44,221 nucleotides of DNA from Gaiellales bacterium (GTDB taxonomy: Bacteria; Actinomycetota; Thermoleophilia; Gaiellales; JAICJC01), in the NCBI GenBank assembly GCA_036273515.1, contig DASUHM010000080.1, positions 1 to 44,221 of the forward strand, given 5' to 3'. The notes beneath the pieces were generated by a model. It made no database searches and was not told the DNA's origin. It saw only the letters and a list, made by a program, of their open reading frames with translations. Numbering within the stretch: the first letter of the stretch is position 1; each line of letters opens with the position of its first letter. Positions 8,240-17,000 of the stretch are shown here, one piece after another. The translations under genes and the position numbers were made by a program.

Positions 8240-9940
8240 TCAGGCGGCGCGCCCGGCCTCGGCCCGCGGCACCGGCCCCTGCTCGATCTGCGCCGCGGTC
8301 TGGCCGCCGCGCATGAGCGACGCGCCGGCGGCGACCAGGCAGGCGGTGATCGCGAAGCCGAAGGCAGCGTGCAGGCCGTTTCGGAACGGCTCGGAGATCA
8401 GCTGGGGGAAGAACGAGCGCCCGGTCAGCACGGCCCGCTGGTGGACGGAGAGGGCGTGCAGCGTGCCCGGCCCGAGCAGGTGGCCGATCGGGTTGTAGCC
8501 GAGGAAGGCGGCGAAGAGGATCGAGACCGGGGGCAGGTGCGAGACGTGCGCCGCGGTCTGCGACGGGACGCCGTGGTCGACGAGGCCGGAGTGGATGGCG
8601 TCGGGCAGCGTCGCCGCGAGGCCGAGGATCATGAGCGTGAAGAAGATCCCGATCGAGAGCACCTGGGCGGAGTTCTGGAAGGTCTGGTTCATACCCCCGC
8701 CGGCGCCGCGGTCGGCGGCCGGCAGGCTGTTCATCACCCCGGCCCGGTTGGGCGATGCGAAGAGGCCCATCGAGATCCCGTTCAGCGCCAGCACGGCGGC
8801 GAAGACCGGGTAGGAGAAGTCGATCGGGAGCAGCAGCAGGAGCCCGAAGCTGATCGCGGCGCCGATCATGCCGGCGGTGGCGAAGAGGCGCGGGCCGAAG
8901 CGGTCGGACAGGTATCCCGAAGTCGGCCCCGCTGCCAGCATCCCCAGCGTCAGCGGCAGCATGTAGATGCCGGCCCAGAGCGGCGTCTCGGAGAAGTCGT
9001 AGCCGTGCTGCGGCAGCCAGATCCCCTGCAGCCAGATGATCAGCATGAACATGAGGCCGCCGCGGGCGACCGCCGAGAGGAACGTCGAGAGCGTCCCGAA
9101 GGTGAAGGCGCGGATGCGGAAGAGCGGCAGCCGGAACATCGGGTTCTCGACGCGGCGCTCGATGATCGCGAACGCGACCAGGCTGATGACCGCGCCGGTG
9201 ACGAGGACGATGACGCGGGTGCTCGTCCAGCCGGTGGCGTGGCCGTTCGCCGGCCGGATTCCGTAGGTGACCGCCACCATCAGGAGGACGAGGCCGAGGG
9301 CGAAGGTGACGTTGCCCCACCAGTCGACCGGCGCCCGCTTGCGCACGCCCCGCTCCTCGAGCTTCAGGTAGGCCCAGATCGTCCCGGCGACGCCGACCGG
9401 CACCGAGATGAGGAACACGAGCCGCCAGCTGATCGGCGCGAGCAGCCCGCCGAGCACCAGGCCGACGAACATGCCGCTGACGCCCACGATGTTGTTGATC
9501 CCGAGCGCCATGCCGCGCTGGTTGGACGGGAAGGCGTCGGTGATGATCGCGGCGGCGTTCGCGAGCAGGCAGGCGCCGCCGAGGCCCTGGACGATGCGGA
9601 AGACGATCAGGTAGGTCGCGCCCGCCCGGCCGGTCATCCAGGTCACCGTCAGGAAGAGCGAGGCGACCGTGTAGATGACGAAGCCGAGGTTGTAGATCCG
9701 CACCCGGCCGTACATGTCGCCGAGCCGGCCGAGGCTCACGATCAGCACGCTCGAGACGACCAGGTAGCCCAGGATCATCCACAGCAGGTAGAAGCTGTTC
9801 GAGGGCACGAGCGGGTCGAGCTTGATGCCGCGGAAGATGTCCGGCATCGCGATCAGCGTGATCGACGCGTCAAGTGTCGCGAGCAGGACGCCGAGCGTCA
9901 CGTTCGAGAGCGCGATCCACTTGTACCGGTCGGAAGCCAC
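8240..9940 (-). CDS. MFS drug exporter, DHA2 (EmrB/QacA-like) family
   Basis: This 566-residue membrane protein has about 14 hydrophobic segments. Segment 1 carries LATLDASITLIAMPDI, the DHA2 motif D1 (LDxTIVNVALP-like), and the loop after segment 2 has LGRLGDMYGRVRIYNLG, the MFS motif A. GLGGACLLANAAAIITDAFP matches the motif C/B region. Such proteins export cationic or amphipathic drugs by proton antiport. GTG 9940 is chosen because a MarR gene starts only 42 bases away on the other strand; the open frame to 10159 is a shadow of that gene. No Shine-Dalgarno is visible, but TAGAAT lies seven bases upstream, so the message may be leaderless. The divergent MarR protein probably represses it. 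Confidence 0.92.
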   Translation of the reverse strand: MASDRYKWIALSNVTLGVLLATLDASITLIAMPDIFRGIKLDPLVPSNSFYLLWMILGYLVVSSVLIVSLGRLGDMYGRVRIYNLGFVIYTVASLFLTVTWMTGRAGATYLIVFRIVQGLGGACLLANAAAIITDAFPSNQRGMALGINNIVGVSGMFVGLVLGGLLAPISWRLVFLISVPVGVAGTIWAYLKLEERGVRKRAPVDWWGNVTFALGLVLLMVAVTYGIRPANGHATGWTSTRVIVLVTGAVISLVAFAIIERRVENPMFRLPLFRIRAFTFGTLSTFLSAVARGGLMFMLIIWLQGIWLPQHGYDFSETPLWAGIYMLPLTLGMLAAGPTSGYLSDRFGPRLFATAGMIGAAISFGLLLLLPIDFSYPVFAAVLALNGISMGLFASPNRAGVMNSLPAADRGAGGGMNQTFQNSAQVLSIGIFFTLMILGLAATLPDAIHSGLVDHGVPSQTAAHVSHLPPVSILFAAFLGYNPIGHLLGPGTLHALSVHQRAVLTGRSFFPQLISEPFRNGLHAAFGFAITACLVAAGASLMRGGQTAAQIEQGPVPRAEAGRAA

Positions 9941-9947
9941 CGAGACA

Positions 9948-9953
9948 ATTCTA
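9948..9953 (-). promoter_or_regulatory. -10 hexamer TAGAAT for the MFS gene, leaderless spacing
   Basis: Read on the minus strand, TAGAAT ends seven bases before GTG 9940, the spacing at which transcription would begin at or next to the start codon. No ribosome site is present, in agreement with a leaderless message. No clear TTGACA-type -35 box is seen, so regulator-dependent activity is possible. An imperfect ACAG/CTGT repeat (9953-9965) lies directly upstream. Confidence 0.4.
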
Positions 9954-9969
9954 CAGGCAAACTGTTCAG

Positions 9970-9982
9970 GTATGCTGCATAC
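9970..9982. promoter_or_regulatory. palindrome GTATGCTGCATAC, candidate MarR operator
   Basis: A perfect 6-1-6 palindrome ends at the base before the ATG of the MarR gene. Its left half contains TATGCT, usable as a -10 box six bases before ATG 9983, which would give a leaderless message. A dimeric MarR protein bound here would block its own transcription and probably affect the divergent exporter 30 bases away. The site is in the place expected for autorepression; binding itself is inference. Confidence 0.5.
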
Positions 9983-10411
9983 ATGGCCGAGCCCGAAGCG
10001 GTTGCGAGCGAGCTGCGCGTCGTCCTCGGACGGATCGTCCGGCGTCTGCGCGCCGAGCGCGCCCAGCGCCGCGGCCTCCCGCTCGCCCAGGTGATCGTCC
10101 TCGGCCGGCTCGACCGCGGCGGCCCGTCCGGGATCAGCGCCCTGGCCGCCGCCGAGCACGTCCGCCCGCAGTCGATGGCCGCCACCGTGGCCGCGCTCGA
10201 GAAGGCGGGCCTGGTGGCCCGCACGCCCGATGCGCAGGATCGCCGCCGGGTCGCGATCGACCTGACGCCCGCGGGTCGCGCGGTGCTCGCCGAAGACCGC
10301 GCCCAGCGCGTCGGCTGGCTGGCCGAGTCGATCCGCACCGACCTGAACGCCCGCGAGCGCAAGGTGCTCGCGGAGGCGACGGGATTGCTGGCGCGGCTGG
10401 CGGGGGACTAG
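9983..10411 (+). CDS. MarR family transcriptional regulator
   Basis: This 142-residue protein has the MarR winged helix-turn-helix: SALAAAEHVRPQSMAATVAALEKAGLVARTPDAQDRRRVAIDLTPAG, in which the recognition helix RPQSMAATVAALE is followed by the wing with DRRR, the most conserved part of the family. Helices before and after form the dimer interface. MarR proteins usually repress a divergent exporter and let go on binding a phenolic or drug ligand. Here the DHA2 exporter is divergent with 42 bases between, and a perfect palindrome abuts the start codon. No Shine-Dalgarno is seen. The stop TAG overlaps the stop of the convergent Ig-like protein gene in the tetranucleotide CTAG (10408-10411). Confidence 0.92.
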   Translation: MAEPEAVASELRVVLGRIVRRLRAERAQRRGLPLAQVIVLGRLDRGGPSGISALAAAEHVRPQSMAATVAALEKAGLVARTPDAQDRRRVAIDLTPAGRAVLAEDRAQRVGWLAESIRTDLNARERKVLAEATGLLARLAGD

Positions 10412-12363
10412 AGGTGGAGCGTGACCCAGGGGGTCACGTTGCTGGCATTGTCAATCGCCTCGAACCGAACGATCGTGTTCGGGCCGCCCGGCAGCTGCAC
10501 GCTGGTGCCCTGGAAGTGGCCGGCCCAGCTCCTTCCGCCGTCGTCTGACCAGTCGTAGAGCACGTACTCGATCCCCGAGCCGGAGTCCGAGACGTCCGCG
10601 GTCACGGTGGCCGTCGACCCCGTCTGGGTCGACGAGAGCCGGAGGGTCGGCGGCGTGTCGTCGATCATGGTCGTCGTTGCGCGTGTGGGGGTCGTCCACG
10701 CCGTGACGTTCCCGGCCTGGTCGCTCGCCCGGAAGCGCACCTCGGTGATCCCTTCGCGTGAGATCCACGCCTCGTGGCCGGGCTGGGGGTCGGACCATGT
10801 CCCTCCGCCGTCGGTCGATGTCTCGTACTCGACGCTGGCGAGCCCCGACGTTGCGTCGTCCGCGTACGTGATGACCCCTGACGTGCCGCTCATCCACTCG
10901 CCCGCCCCATACGGCGTGGTCAGGGTGGGCGGCGTCGCGTCGACGTAGACGTAGGCCGAGGCGGCGGTGTTCGTGATCCAGGGGCTCATGTTGCCGGCCG
11001 CGTCGTAGGCCGCGAAGCGGACGTCGGTGACGCCATCGGTCGAGATCGTCACGGAGTCGCCCGGGAGCGGGGCCGACCAGTTTCCAGGCCCACCCGTCTC
11101 GTAGAGGTAGCCGGCCACCCCGGAGCCGGTGTCGGTCGCGCTCGCCGTGACCGTGACGGGGCCCGTCGACCAGGGAGCACTGCCGCCGCTCACCCGCATT
11201 TCCGGTGCGGTCTGGTCGACTGCGGCGGTGGTGTCTGCGTCCGGGATCGTCCAGTCGGACCACATGAGCAGGCTGTCGCGGGCGCGGAACCGCACGAGCG
11301 TCGTCCCCGTGTCGCTGACCGCGACCGATCCGCCCCAGGCCGGGTTGCTCCACGTCGTGCCTCCGTCGACGGACGTCTCGTGCTGGATATCGACCGGGCC
11401 CGGGACGTCGGGGTCGGATGCGGTCGCCGTGATCGTGACCCGGGTGGTGCTCCACGCGGTCGAGCCGCCCGTGGCCGTGACCGTCGGGACCGGGTCGTCG
11501 ATCACGAACTCGCGCTGCGCCCAGTCGCTCGTGTTGCCGGCCCGGTCCGTGGCTCGGAACCGGACGTACGACGTCCCGTTGGCCATCGCGACGTATGCCG
11601 AGTTGTGCTCCGGAGCCGACCATGTCACGCCGTCGGACGAGGTCTCGTACGCGATGTCCGCGAGCCCCGAAAGGCCGTCGGTCGCCTTGGCCAGCACGAG
11701 CACGGGGCCGGTGTCCCAGCCGCCGATGTCGTCGCTACACGCGAGGCTGAGTTGCGGCGGCGTCATGTCGATCGAGACGGGGATCTCCGCCGTCCAGCCC
11801 GAGACATTGTGGGCCCGGTCGCCGGCCTCGAACCGGATCCTGGTCGTGCCCTCATCGGTGATGGTCACGGTCTGCCCTTCCGACTCCTCGGACCCGTCGC
11901 GCAGGATCCAGTAGTCGCCGACCCCCGAGCCGCCCTGGTCGGTCGAGCTGGCGGTAAGCGTGACGGGATGGTTCATCCAACCCCACGGCGCGTCCGAGAC
12001 CGTGGGCGCGCCCGAGACCGTCGGGACGTCCGGGGCGATGAGGTCGGTCGTCCAGCGCCGCTGGGCGGTCGCCACCCGGCCGTTCGCCCGCCACGCCGTC
12101 ACCCGGACGACGTGTGGCCCCGTGTCGGGGTGGACCGTCACGCTGCCGCTCCGACACGGCAGCTCCCGCTCGTCGAACGTGCACACGACCCGGGCGGGCT
12201 TGAAGTTCGCCGTCCAGCGCAGGGACACGGTGGCCCGGCTCGAGTACGTGCCCGGATCGGGGCCGAGCGCGACGTGCGGGCGCACGGCCGCGGACGCGCT
12301 GCCGACGCCGAGGACGGCATGCGCGGCGATCACGCCGAGGAGGAGCCTTGCGGGGAAGCGCAC
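10408..12363 (-). CDS. secreted protein of seven tandem Ig-like (OmpL47-like) modules
   Basis: This 651-residue protein starts at GTG 12363 with a signal peptide (basic start, hydrophobic core to about residue 20, GVGSASAA cleavage region). The rest is seven beta-sandwich modules of about 85-95 residues. Modules 2-7 share a pattern: a TPP or APE linker, W..GPVTVTASATD, SGVAxxxYETSxDGGxTWS, then GTTxVRFRAxDxAGN and a closing W. This resembles the OmpL47/Ig-like modules of surface proteins. Module 1 differs and has two cysteines (CTFDERELPC). No catalytic domain or cell-wall sorting signal is seen, so it may be an adhesin or scaffold released or held by its partner. It follows the EEP phosphodiesterase gene by 50 bases and may be cotranscribed. 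Confidence 0.8.
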   Translation of the reverse strand: MRFPARLLLGVIAAHAVLGVGSASAAVRPHVALGPDPGTYSSRATVSLRWTANFKPARVVCTFDERELPCRSGSVTVHPDTGPHVVRVTAWRANGRVATAQRRWTTDLIAPDVPTVSGAPTVSDAPWGWMNHPVTLTASSTDQGGSGVGDYWILRDGSEESEGQTVTITDEGTTRIRFEAGDRAHNVSGWTAEIPVSIDMTPPQLSLACSDDIGGWDTGPVLVLAKATDGLSGLADIAYETSSDGVTWSAPEHNSAYVAMANGTSYVRFRATDRAGNTSDWAQREFVIDDPVPTVTATGGSTAWSTTRVTITATASDPDVPGPVDIQHETSVDGGTTWSNPAWGGSVAVSDTGTTLVRFRARDSLLMWSDWTIPDADTTAAVDQTAPEMRVSGGSAPWSTGPVTVTASATDTGSGVAGYLYETGGPGNWSAPLPGDSVTISTDGVTDVRFAAYDAAGNMSPWITNTAASAYVYVDATPPTLTTPYGAGEWMSGTSGVITYADDATSGLASVEYETSTDGGGTWSDPQPGHEAWISREGITEVRFRASDQAGNVTAWTTPTRATTTMIDDTPPTLRLSSTQTGSTATVTADVSDSGSGIEYVLYDWSDDGGRSWAGHFQGTSVQLPGGPNTIVRFEAIDNASNVTPWVTLHL

Positions 12364-12413
12364 GGTCTCATCGTGTGCCAGGAGGCACGCGCGGGGATCC
12401 CCCGCCGAGGGGA

Positions 12414-13985
12414 TCAGCGCACGACGAAGTTCGCGCCGGCGATCTTCACGTACAGGTCGTCGCGCAGCAGGTAGACCGTGTAGCGGCCGGGCGTCAGCGG
12501 GACGGCGAAGATGCCGCTCGGGCGCAGCGTGAACGTGCCGTCGATGGCGGAGTGGGTGTAGCGCCAGAGCAGGTACGACGCGACGAGCGGGTTCGCGCCG
12601 CGGTGGTAGATGCCGAGCCAGTCCCAGCGATCGCCGGGCGCGTTCTTCACCGTGACGCCGATCGGCTCGCCGACCGCGAAGACCGGCTTCGTCATCCGCA
12701 CGACCGGTGGCGCCGCGGGCGCGGCGACCCAGAACGGGAACCGCGACAGCGTCTTGCCGTCCCGGCCGAGCAGGACGGCCGCGTAGGCGCCGGCGGCCCA
12801 GCGTCGGCTCGAGAAGCTGACTGTCCTGATCCCGTGTGCGTCGGCGACAGGCCGCGCGGCCACGGTGCTCGCCGTCCCGGCGCGCAGGTGCTCGACGGCG
12901 ACGGCCGTCACCGGCCCGTCCGCGTGGAACGACACCGGCACGGCGTCGCCGATGCGCGCCAGCCGGTGCGGCACGGTGACGACCGCGGGCGGCGTCGCCC
13001 CGCGGACGCGGAAGGTCGAGACCACCAGGCGGTGGTCCGACGGCCACGGCGCCACGGTCGCCGAGACGCCGGGCGCGCCCGGCTCGCCGACGATCCTGCT
13101 CGCAACCGCACGCGCGCCGCGCGAGAAGACGAAGTCGATCCGGTCCTTCGGCTCGCCCAGGAAGAGGTCGACGCCCGGGATCGTGCGGTGCGTCGGCCAG
13201 GTCAGGCCGGGCGTCTTCACCGGATTCGGGTGGACGGCCCGGAACGAGTCGGTGAACCCCGTCGCCTCGACCGCCGCCGAGACCGGCCAGCGCAGCGGGT
13301 AGGGCCGCCACGGCTGGGTGCCGACCGTCGCCTCCGTCCAGTCGCGGAACGAGGGCGAGTTGAAGTCGCCGGTGAGGAAGGTCGGGATGCCGCGCGCGTG
13401 CAGGACGCGGACGGCGGCCAGGTCGGGCTCGATCGCGGGCAGCCGCACGTGCTTCTCCATCGCGATCACCTGTGCCGCGGTCTTTCCGTGTTTCACCCAC
13501 ACCGGCCCGTACGGCGCCGCGGGCAGGTGCACGTTCTCCATCGCGACCACCCGTCCGGGCGACACCTCGACGTAGGTGTAGAGCCCGTTCCCGTCCGGCG
13601 GGTCGACCAGCGGCAGTCGCGAGACGATCTGCATGCGGATGTCGTAGTAGCGCCAGCCGAGGGCATGCGCGATCTGGGGGATCTCGCCGCCGCCCTCCTC
13701 GATCCCGACGACGTCGGCGCCGCTCGCCCGGATCGCCCGGGCGACCAGCGAGGCCTTGATGATCGGGAACTCGTCGGAGATGTCGCAGTTGAACTGGGCG
13801 ACGCGCACCGTCGCAATTGGCGCGTCCGCGACGCCAATTGGCGTGTGGGCAGCGCCCGGGTGGGCAGGGGCCCTGTGGGCAATTGACGTTGGCGCGACGC
13901 CGATTGCCGTGGGCGCCCCGCCATGCGCGGCCGCCGGCGCTCCCCCGCCGCCGAGCACCGCCGCGGCGACGGCCGCCACCAGCAT
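12414..13985 (-). CDS. secreted endonuclease/exonuclease/phosphatase (EEP) family protein
   Basis: This 523-residue protein has a secretion signal, a linker with an internal repeat (about 23-60) and an EEP domain: QFNCDI (64-69), VVGIEEGGG with the metal glutamate near 96-97, ENVHLP (150-155), TGDFNS (205-210, D207 and N209), RIDFVF (282-287) and SDH (316-318, catalytic H318). These fit the Mg-dependent phosphodiesterase fold of DNase I and sphingomyelinase. A C-terminal region of about 190 residues looks like two beta-sandwich domains. ATG 13985 is supported by AGGGGG seven bases upstream; GTG 14003 in frame adds MPGGRA, whose arginine would suit a signal peptide. Substrate (nucleic acid, phospholipid or other) cannot be told. 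Confidence 0.85.
   Translation of the reverse strand: MLVAAVAAAVLGGGGAPAAAHGGAPTAIGVAPTSIAHRAPAHPGAAHTPIGVADAPIATVRVAQFNCDISDEFPIIKASLVARAIRASGADVVGIEEGGGEIPQIAHALGWRYYDIRMQIVSRLPLVDPPDGNGLYTYVEVSPGRVVAMENVHLPAAPYGPVWVKHGKTAAQVIAMEKHVRLPAIEPDLAAVRVLHARGIPTFLTGDFNSPSFRDWTEATVGTQPWRPYPLRWPVSAAVEATGFTDSFRAVHPNPVKTPGLTWPTHRTIPGVDLFLGEPKDRIDFVFSRGARAVASRIVGEPGAPGVSATVAPWPSDHRLVVSTFRVRGATPPAVVTVPHRLARIGDAVPVSFHADGPVTAVAVEHLRAGTASTVAARPVADAHGIRTVSFSSRRWAAGAYAAVLLGRDGKTLSRFPFWVAAPAAPPVVRMTKPVFAVGEPIGVTVKNAPGDRWDWLGIYHRGANPLVASYLLWRYTHSAIDGTFTLRPSGIFAVPLTPGRYTVYLLRDDLYVKIAGANFVVR
13813..13915. repeat. degenerate 66-bp in-frame repeat with CAATTG motifs
   Basis: CAATTG occurs at 13814, 13835 and 13880, and the variant CGATTG at 13901. 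The pairs are 21 bases apart and repeat with a period of 66 (13814 to 13880, 13835 to 13901). Both units share GCAATTG-CG, then GCGACGCC-ATTG-CGTG. In the minus-strand protein they encode two similar linker segments containing IGVAP/IGVAD. The AT-rich core is unusual in this GC-rich sequence. Confidence 0.65.
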
Positions 13986-14033
13986 CGCGCGTCCCCCTGG
14001 CACGGTCGCGAGCCTACCACCGGGGCGGCCCGG

Positions 14034-17000
14034 CTAGGACGCGAGTTCGACGAAGCGGCAGAGCGCGTTCACCAGCCGCATCTGCTCGACCGTCTTGCAG
14101 CGCACGGTCAGGAGGTCGGGGCTGGCGACGAGCACTGCCAGGCACTTCGCCCGCGACACCGCCACGTTGAGCCGGTTCCGCGAGTAGAGGAACTCGGCGT
14201 TTCGGGGCATGTCGTCGCCGCTCGAGGTCGCCATCGAGAAGAAGACGACCGCCGCCTCGCGGCCCTGGAACCTGTCGACGGTGCCGACCTCGACCCACCC
14301 GGGCAGTCGCTCGCGCAGCAGCCGCACCTGGGCGTTGTACGGGGTTACGACCATCACGCCCGCGTCCTTGATCGGCACCGTGCCCCCGTCCGAACGGGTC
14401 ACGGTCGCGCCGGCCAGCAGCTCGAGCTGCGAGGCGATGACCTCGCCCTCCTCGGGCGACTCCCGCCGGTTTCCGCCGTGCGCGACCGGGAACCAGCGCA
14501 GGCCGGTCCCCGACAGGCCGGCGGAGTCGACCCGCTGGGTGGCGCACTCCGGCAGGCTGTGCAGCTCGCCGCGGTAGCTGATCTCGCTGACGAACGCGCA
14601 CACGTCCGGGTGCATGCGCCGGCTGACGTTGATGAAGAGGCCGCGCTCCGGCGCGATGGTGGCGTCTCCGCCGAGCACGTGGGCGAGCGCCGACACCGCC
14701 GTCCCCTCCGGGTGGCCGCCCTGGGCGACGTGCGCCAGTTGCTGGGGATCGCCGAGCAGGATCAGGTTTCGGCAGCTCGTCCCGACGGCCAGTCCGTCCG
14801 CCAGCGACACCTGGCCGGCCTCGTCGACGAGCAGCGTGTCGATCGTGCCCTGCATCTTCTCGCGCGCGAAGAGCCACGACGTGCCGGCGACGAGCAGGAC
14901 GTCGTCGGGCGCGTTCTCGCAGGCGTCGTTCGCGACGTTCTCGATCGACCCGGCGTCGCCGAACGGCGACTCGTACTCGTTCTCCCCGTCGCCGCGCTTG
15001 TACCCCTTGAACGCCACGCCCTCGTCGCGGGCGGTCTCCTCGATCTCGTCGAGCAGGTTGTGGATCGCCTTGTGGCTCGGCGCCGTGACGCCGACGCGCC
15101 GCCCGCGCGCCATCAGCGCGACGGCGATGCGGGCGCCTGCGTAGGTCTTCCCCGTCCCCGGCGGCCCCTGGATCGCGAGCATCGAGTGGTCGAGCCGGAG
15201 GGCCAGGTCGACCGCCTGCTCCACGGTGTAGTCGCCGGCGAGGAGCGGGCCACCGTGCGGGCCTCCCGCGATCCGCGGCAGGTCACGGCGAAGCAGGCCG
15301 CGTGACGCCGGGTAGCCCGTTCCGCCGTCGAGCACGTCCGCGGTCAGGCGGCGCAGCGCGGCCCGCTGCACGCCCGTCGGGAGCGGCTGATCCGGGATGA
15401 GCGACCGCGGCGGCGGATCATCGCCCCACTTCTTCGGCCCGAGCTTCAGGGTCAGCGTGCCGGCGACAGGGTCGATCGCGACGATCTCGGCGCCGCGCTC
15501 GGTGGCGGGGTCGACGACGGCGCCCACGTAGAGCTTCATCGACTGGAGCGGGAACTGCATCGGCACGCCGCGCGACTGTGCCAGCTTGAACTCCGGGCCG
15601 GCCGGGGTCAGGCCGCCGATGGCCTCGTCGTCCTCGTCGCGCAGCTCCTCCTCGGTCATCTCGAGCCGCGTGAAGTACCACCAGTACGCGGGCTTGGCCT
15701 CGCGCCGGTGGTACATCAGGAGCTCGCCGAGCAGCCCGTCGACCGCGTCGCCCGTCGCGAGCAGCCGGTCGCGCAGCGCCGCCGTCTCGGGGTCGATCTC
15801 CTCGGCCGCGTTCTCGGCGCCCTCGGGCGGCGGCCGCCACTCGACCGGCGCGCCGGTCGCGACCAGCTCCGCGCGCAGCCCGAGCAGCCAGTCCCGCAAT
15901 CCGCGGGTGGAGTGCACGTCCTCGGCGTTGTAGAGGGCGATCTCGTCGAGCTGGGCCCGGTCGCGCGTGCCGAGCCAGCTCTCGTACGCGACGATCGACC
16001 CGCCCGCCTCCTTCACCGCGGCGGTGCGCTCGCCCCAGTAGAAGTCCTCCACCTTCTTCAGCGAGTAGCTCTCCTTGGAGATGCGCACGCCCTGGCGGAC
16101 GACCCGGTAGAGGTCGACGAGCGCGCCGGCCCGCAGCAGCGTGTCGACCTGGGCCTCGCGCGTGGCGTGGAACATCGCGAGCCGCTTCAGCATCGTCTCC
16201 TCGATCGCGCCGTAGTGGTAGACGTGGCAGCCTGGGTGCTGCTCGCGCCAGGCCATGATGAAGTCGACCAGCGCCTCGAAGGCCGTCTTCTCCTCCTCGC
16301 TGGAGTGCGCCCAGAACGCCTCGTAGCGCTCCTCGCCGCCGTCGTCCCAGCCGAACCCGAACAGGTAGACGAGGCCGCGGTCGCCGATGTAGGGGTCGCC
16401 CTCGAGGTCGAAGTAGAGGTCGCCGTCCGCGGGCTCGGGCAGGAGGCCGAAGCCGCGGCCGGGCTCGTACGCGAGGAGCTCGTAGCGCTGCTCGCCGGTC
16501 TCGCGCTCGCGCAGCTGGAGCGCCGCCTGGCCGCGCAGCCTGGCCAGCGAATCGCGCGGGATGCGCGTGATCTTTCGCCCGGGATCGATTCCCGCCAGGG
16601 CGGCGAGCGTCGTGATCTCGTCCTGCTCGAGCCGGGCGACCTGGTCGCGGCGGATGCCGGCGACGAGCGAGAGGTGGTCGTCGGCCCGTCGCCGCGTCTC
16701 GCAGTGGTGGCGGTAGTCGCAGATGCCGCAGTGGCCGCAGGGCAGCGGATACGTGTCTCCGAGGCCGGCGGCGATCGTCTCCTCGGCGTACGCTTGGATC
16801 CGGCGCACGTAGGCGGCGAAGTCGTCGGTGCGGTAGCAGTCCCGGCCCCCGTCTCCGAGGAGCACCACGAGCTCGTGCGGCTCGAGCTCCTGGATGCGCT
16901 CGAGCAGCGCGGCGTAGACCGACAGCTGGACGAGGAAGTAGCCCTTCGTCGCGCGGGCCAGCTTCGCGTCGGCGACCTCGTAGCTCCAGTCGCCCAGCGC

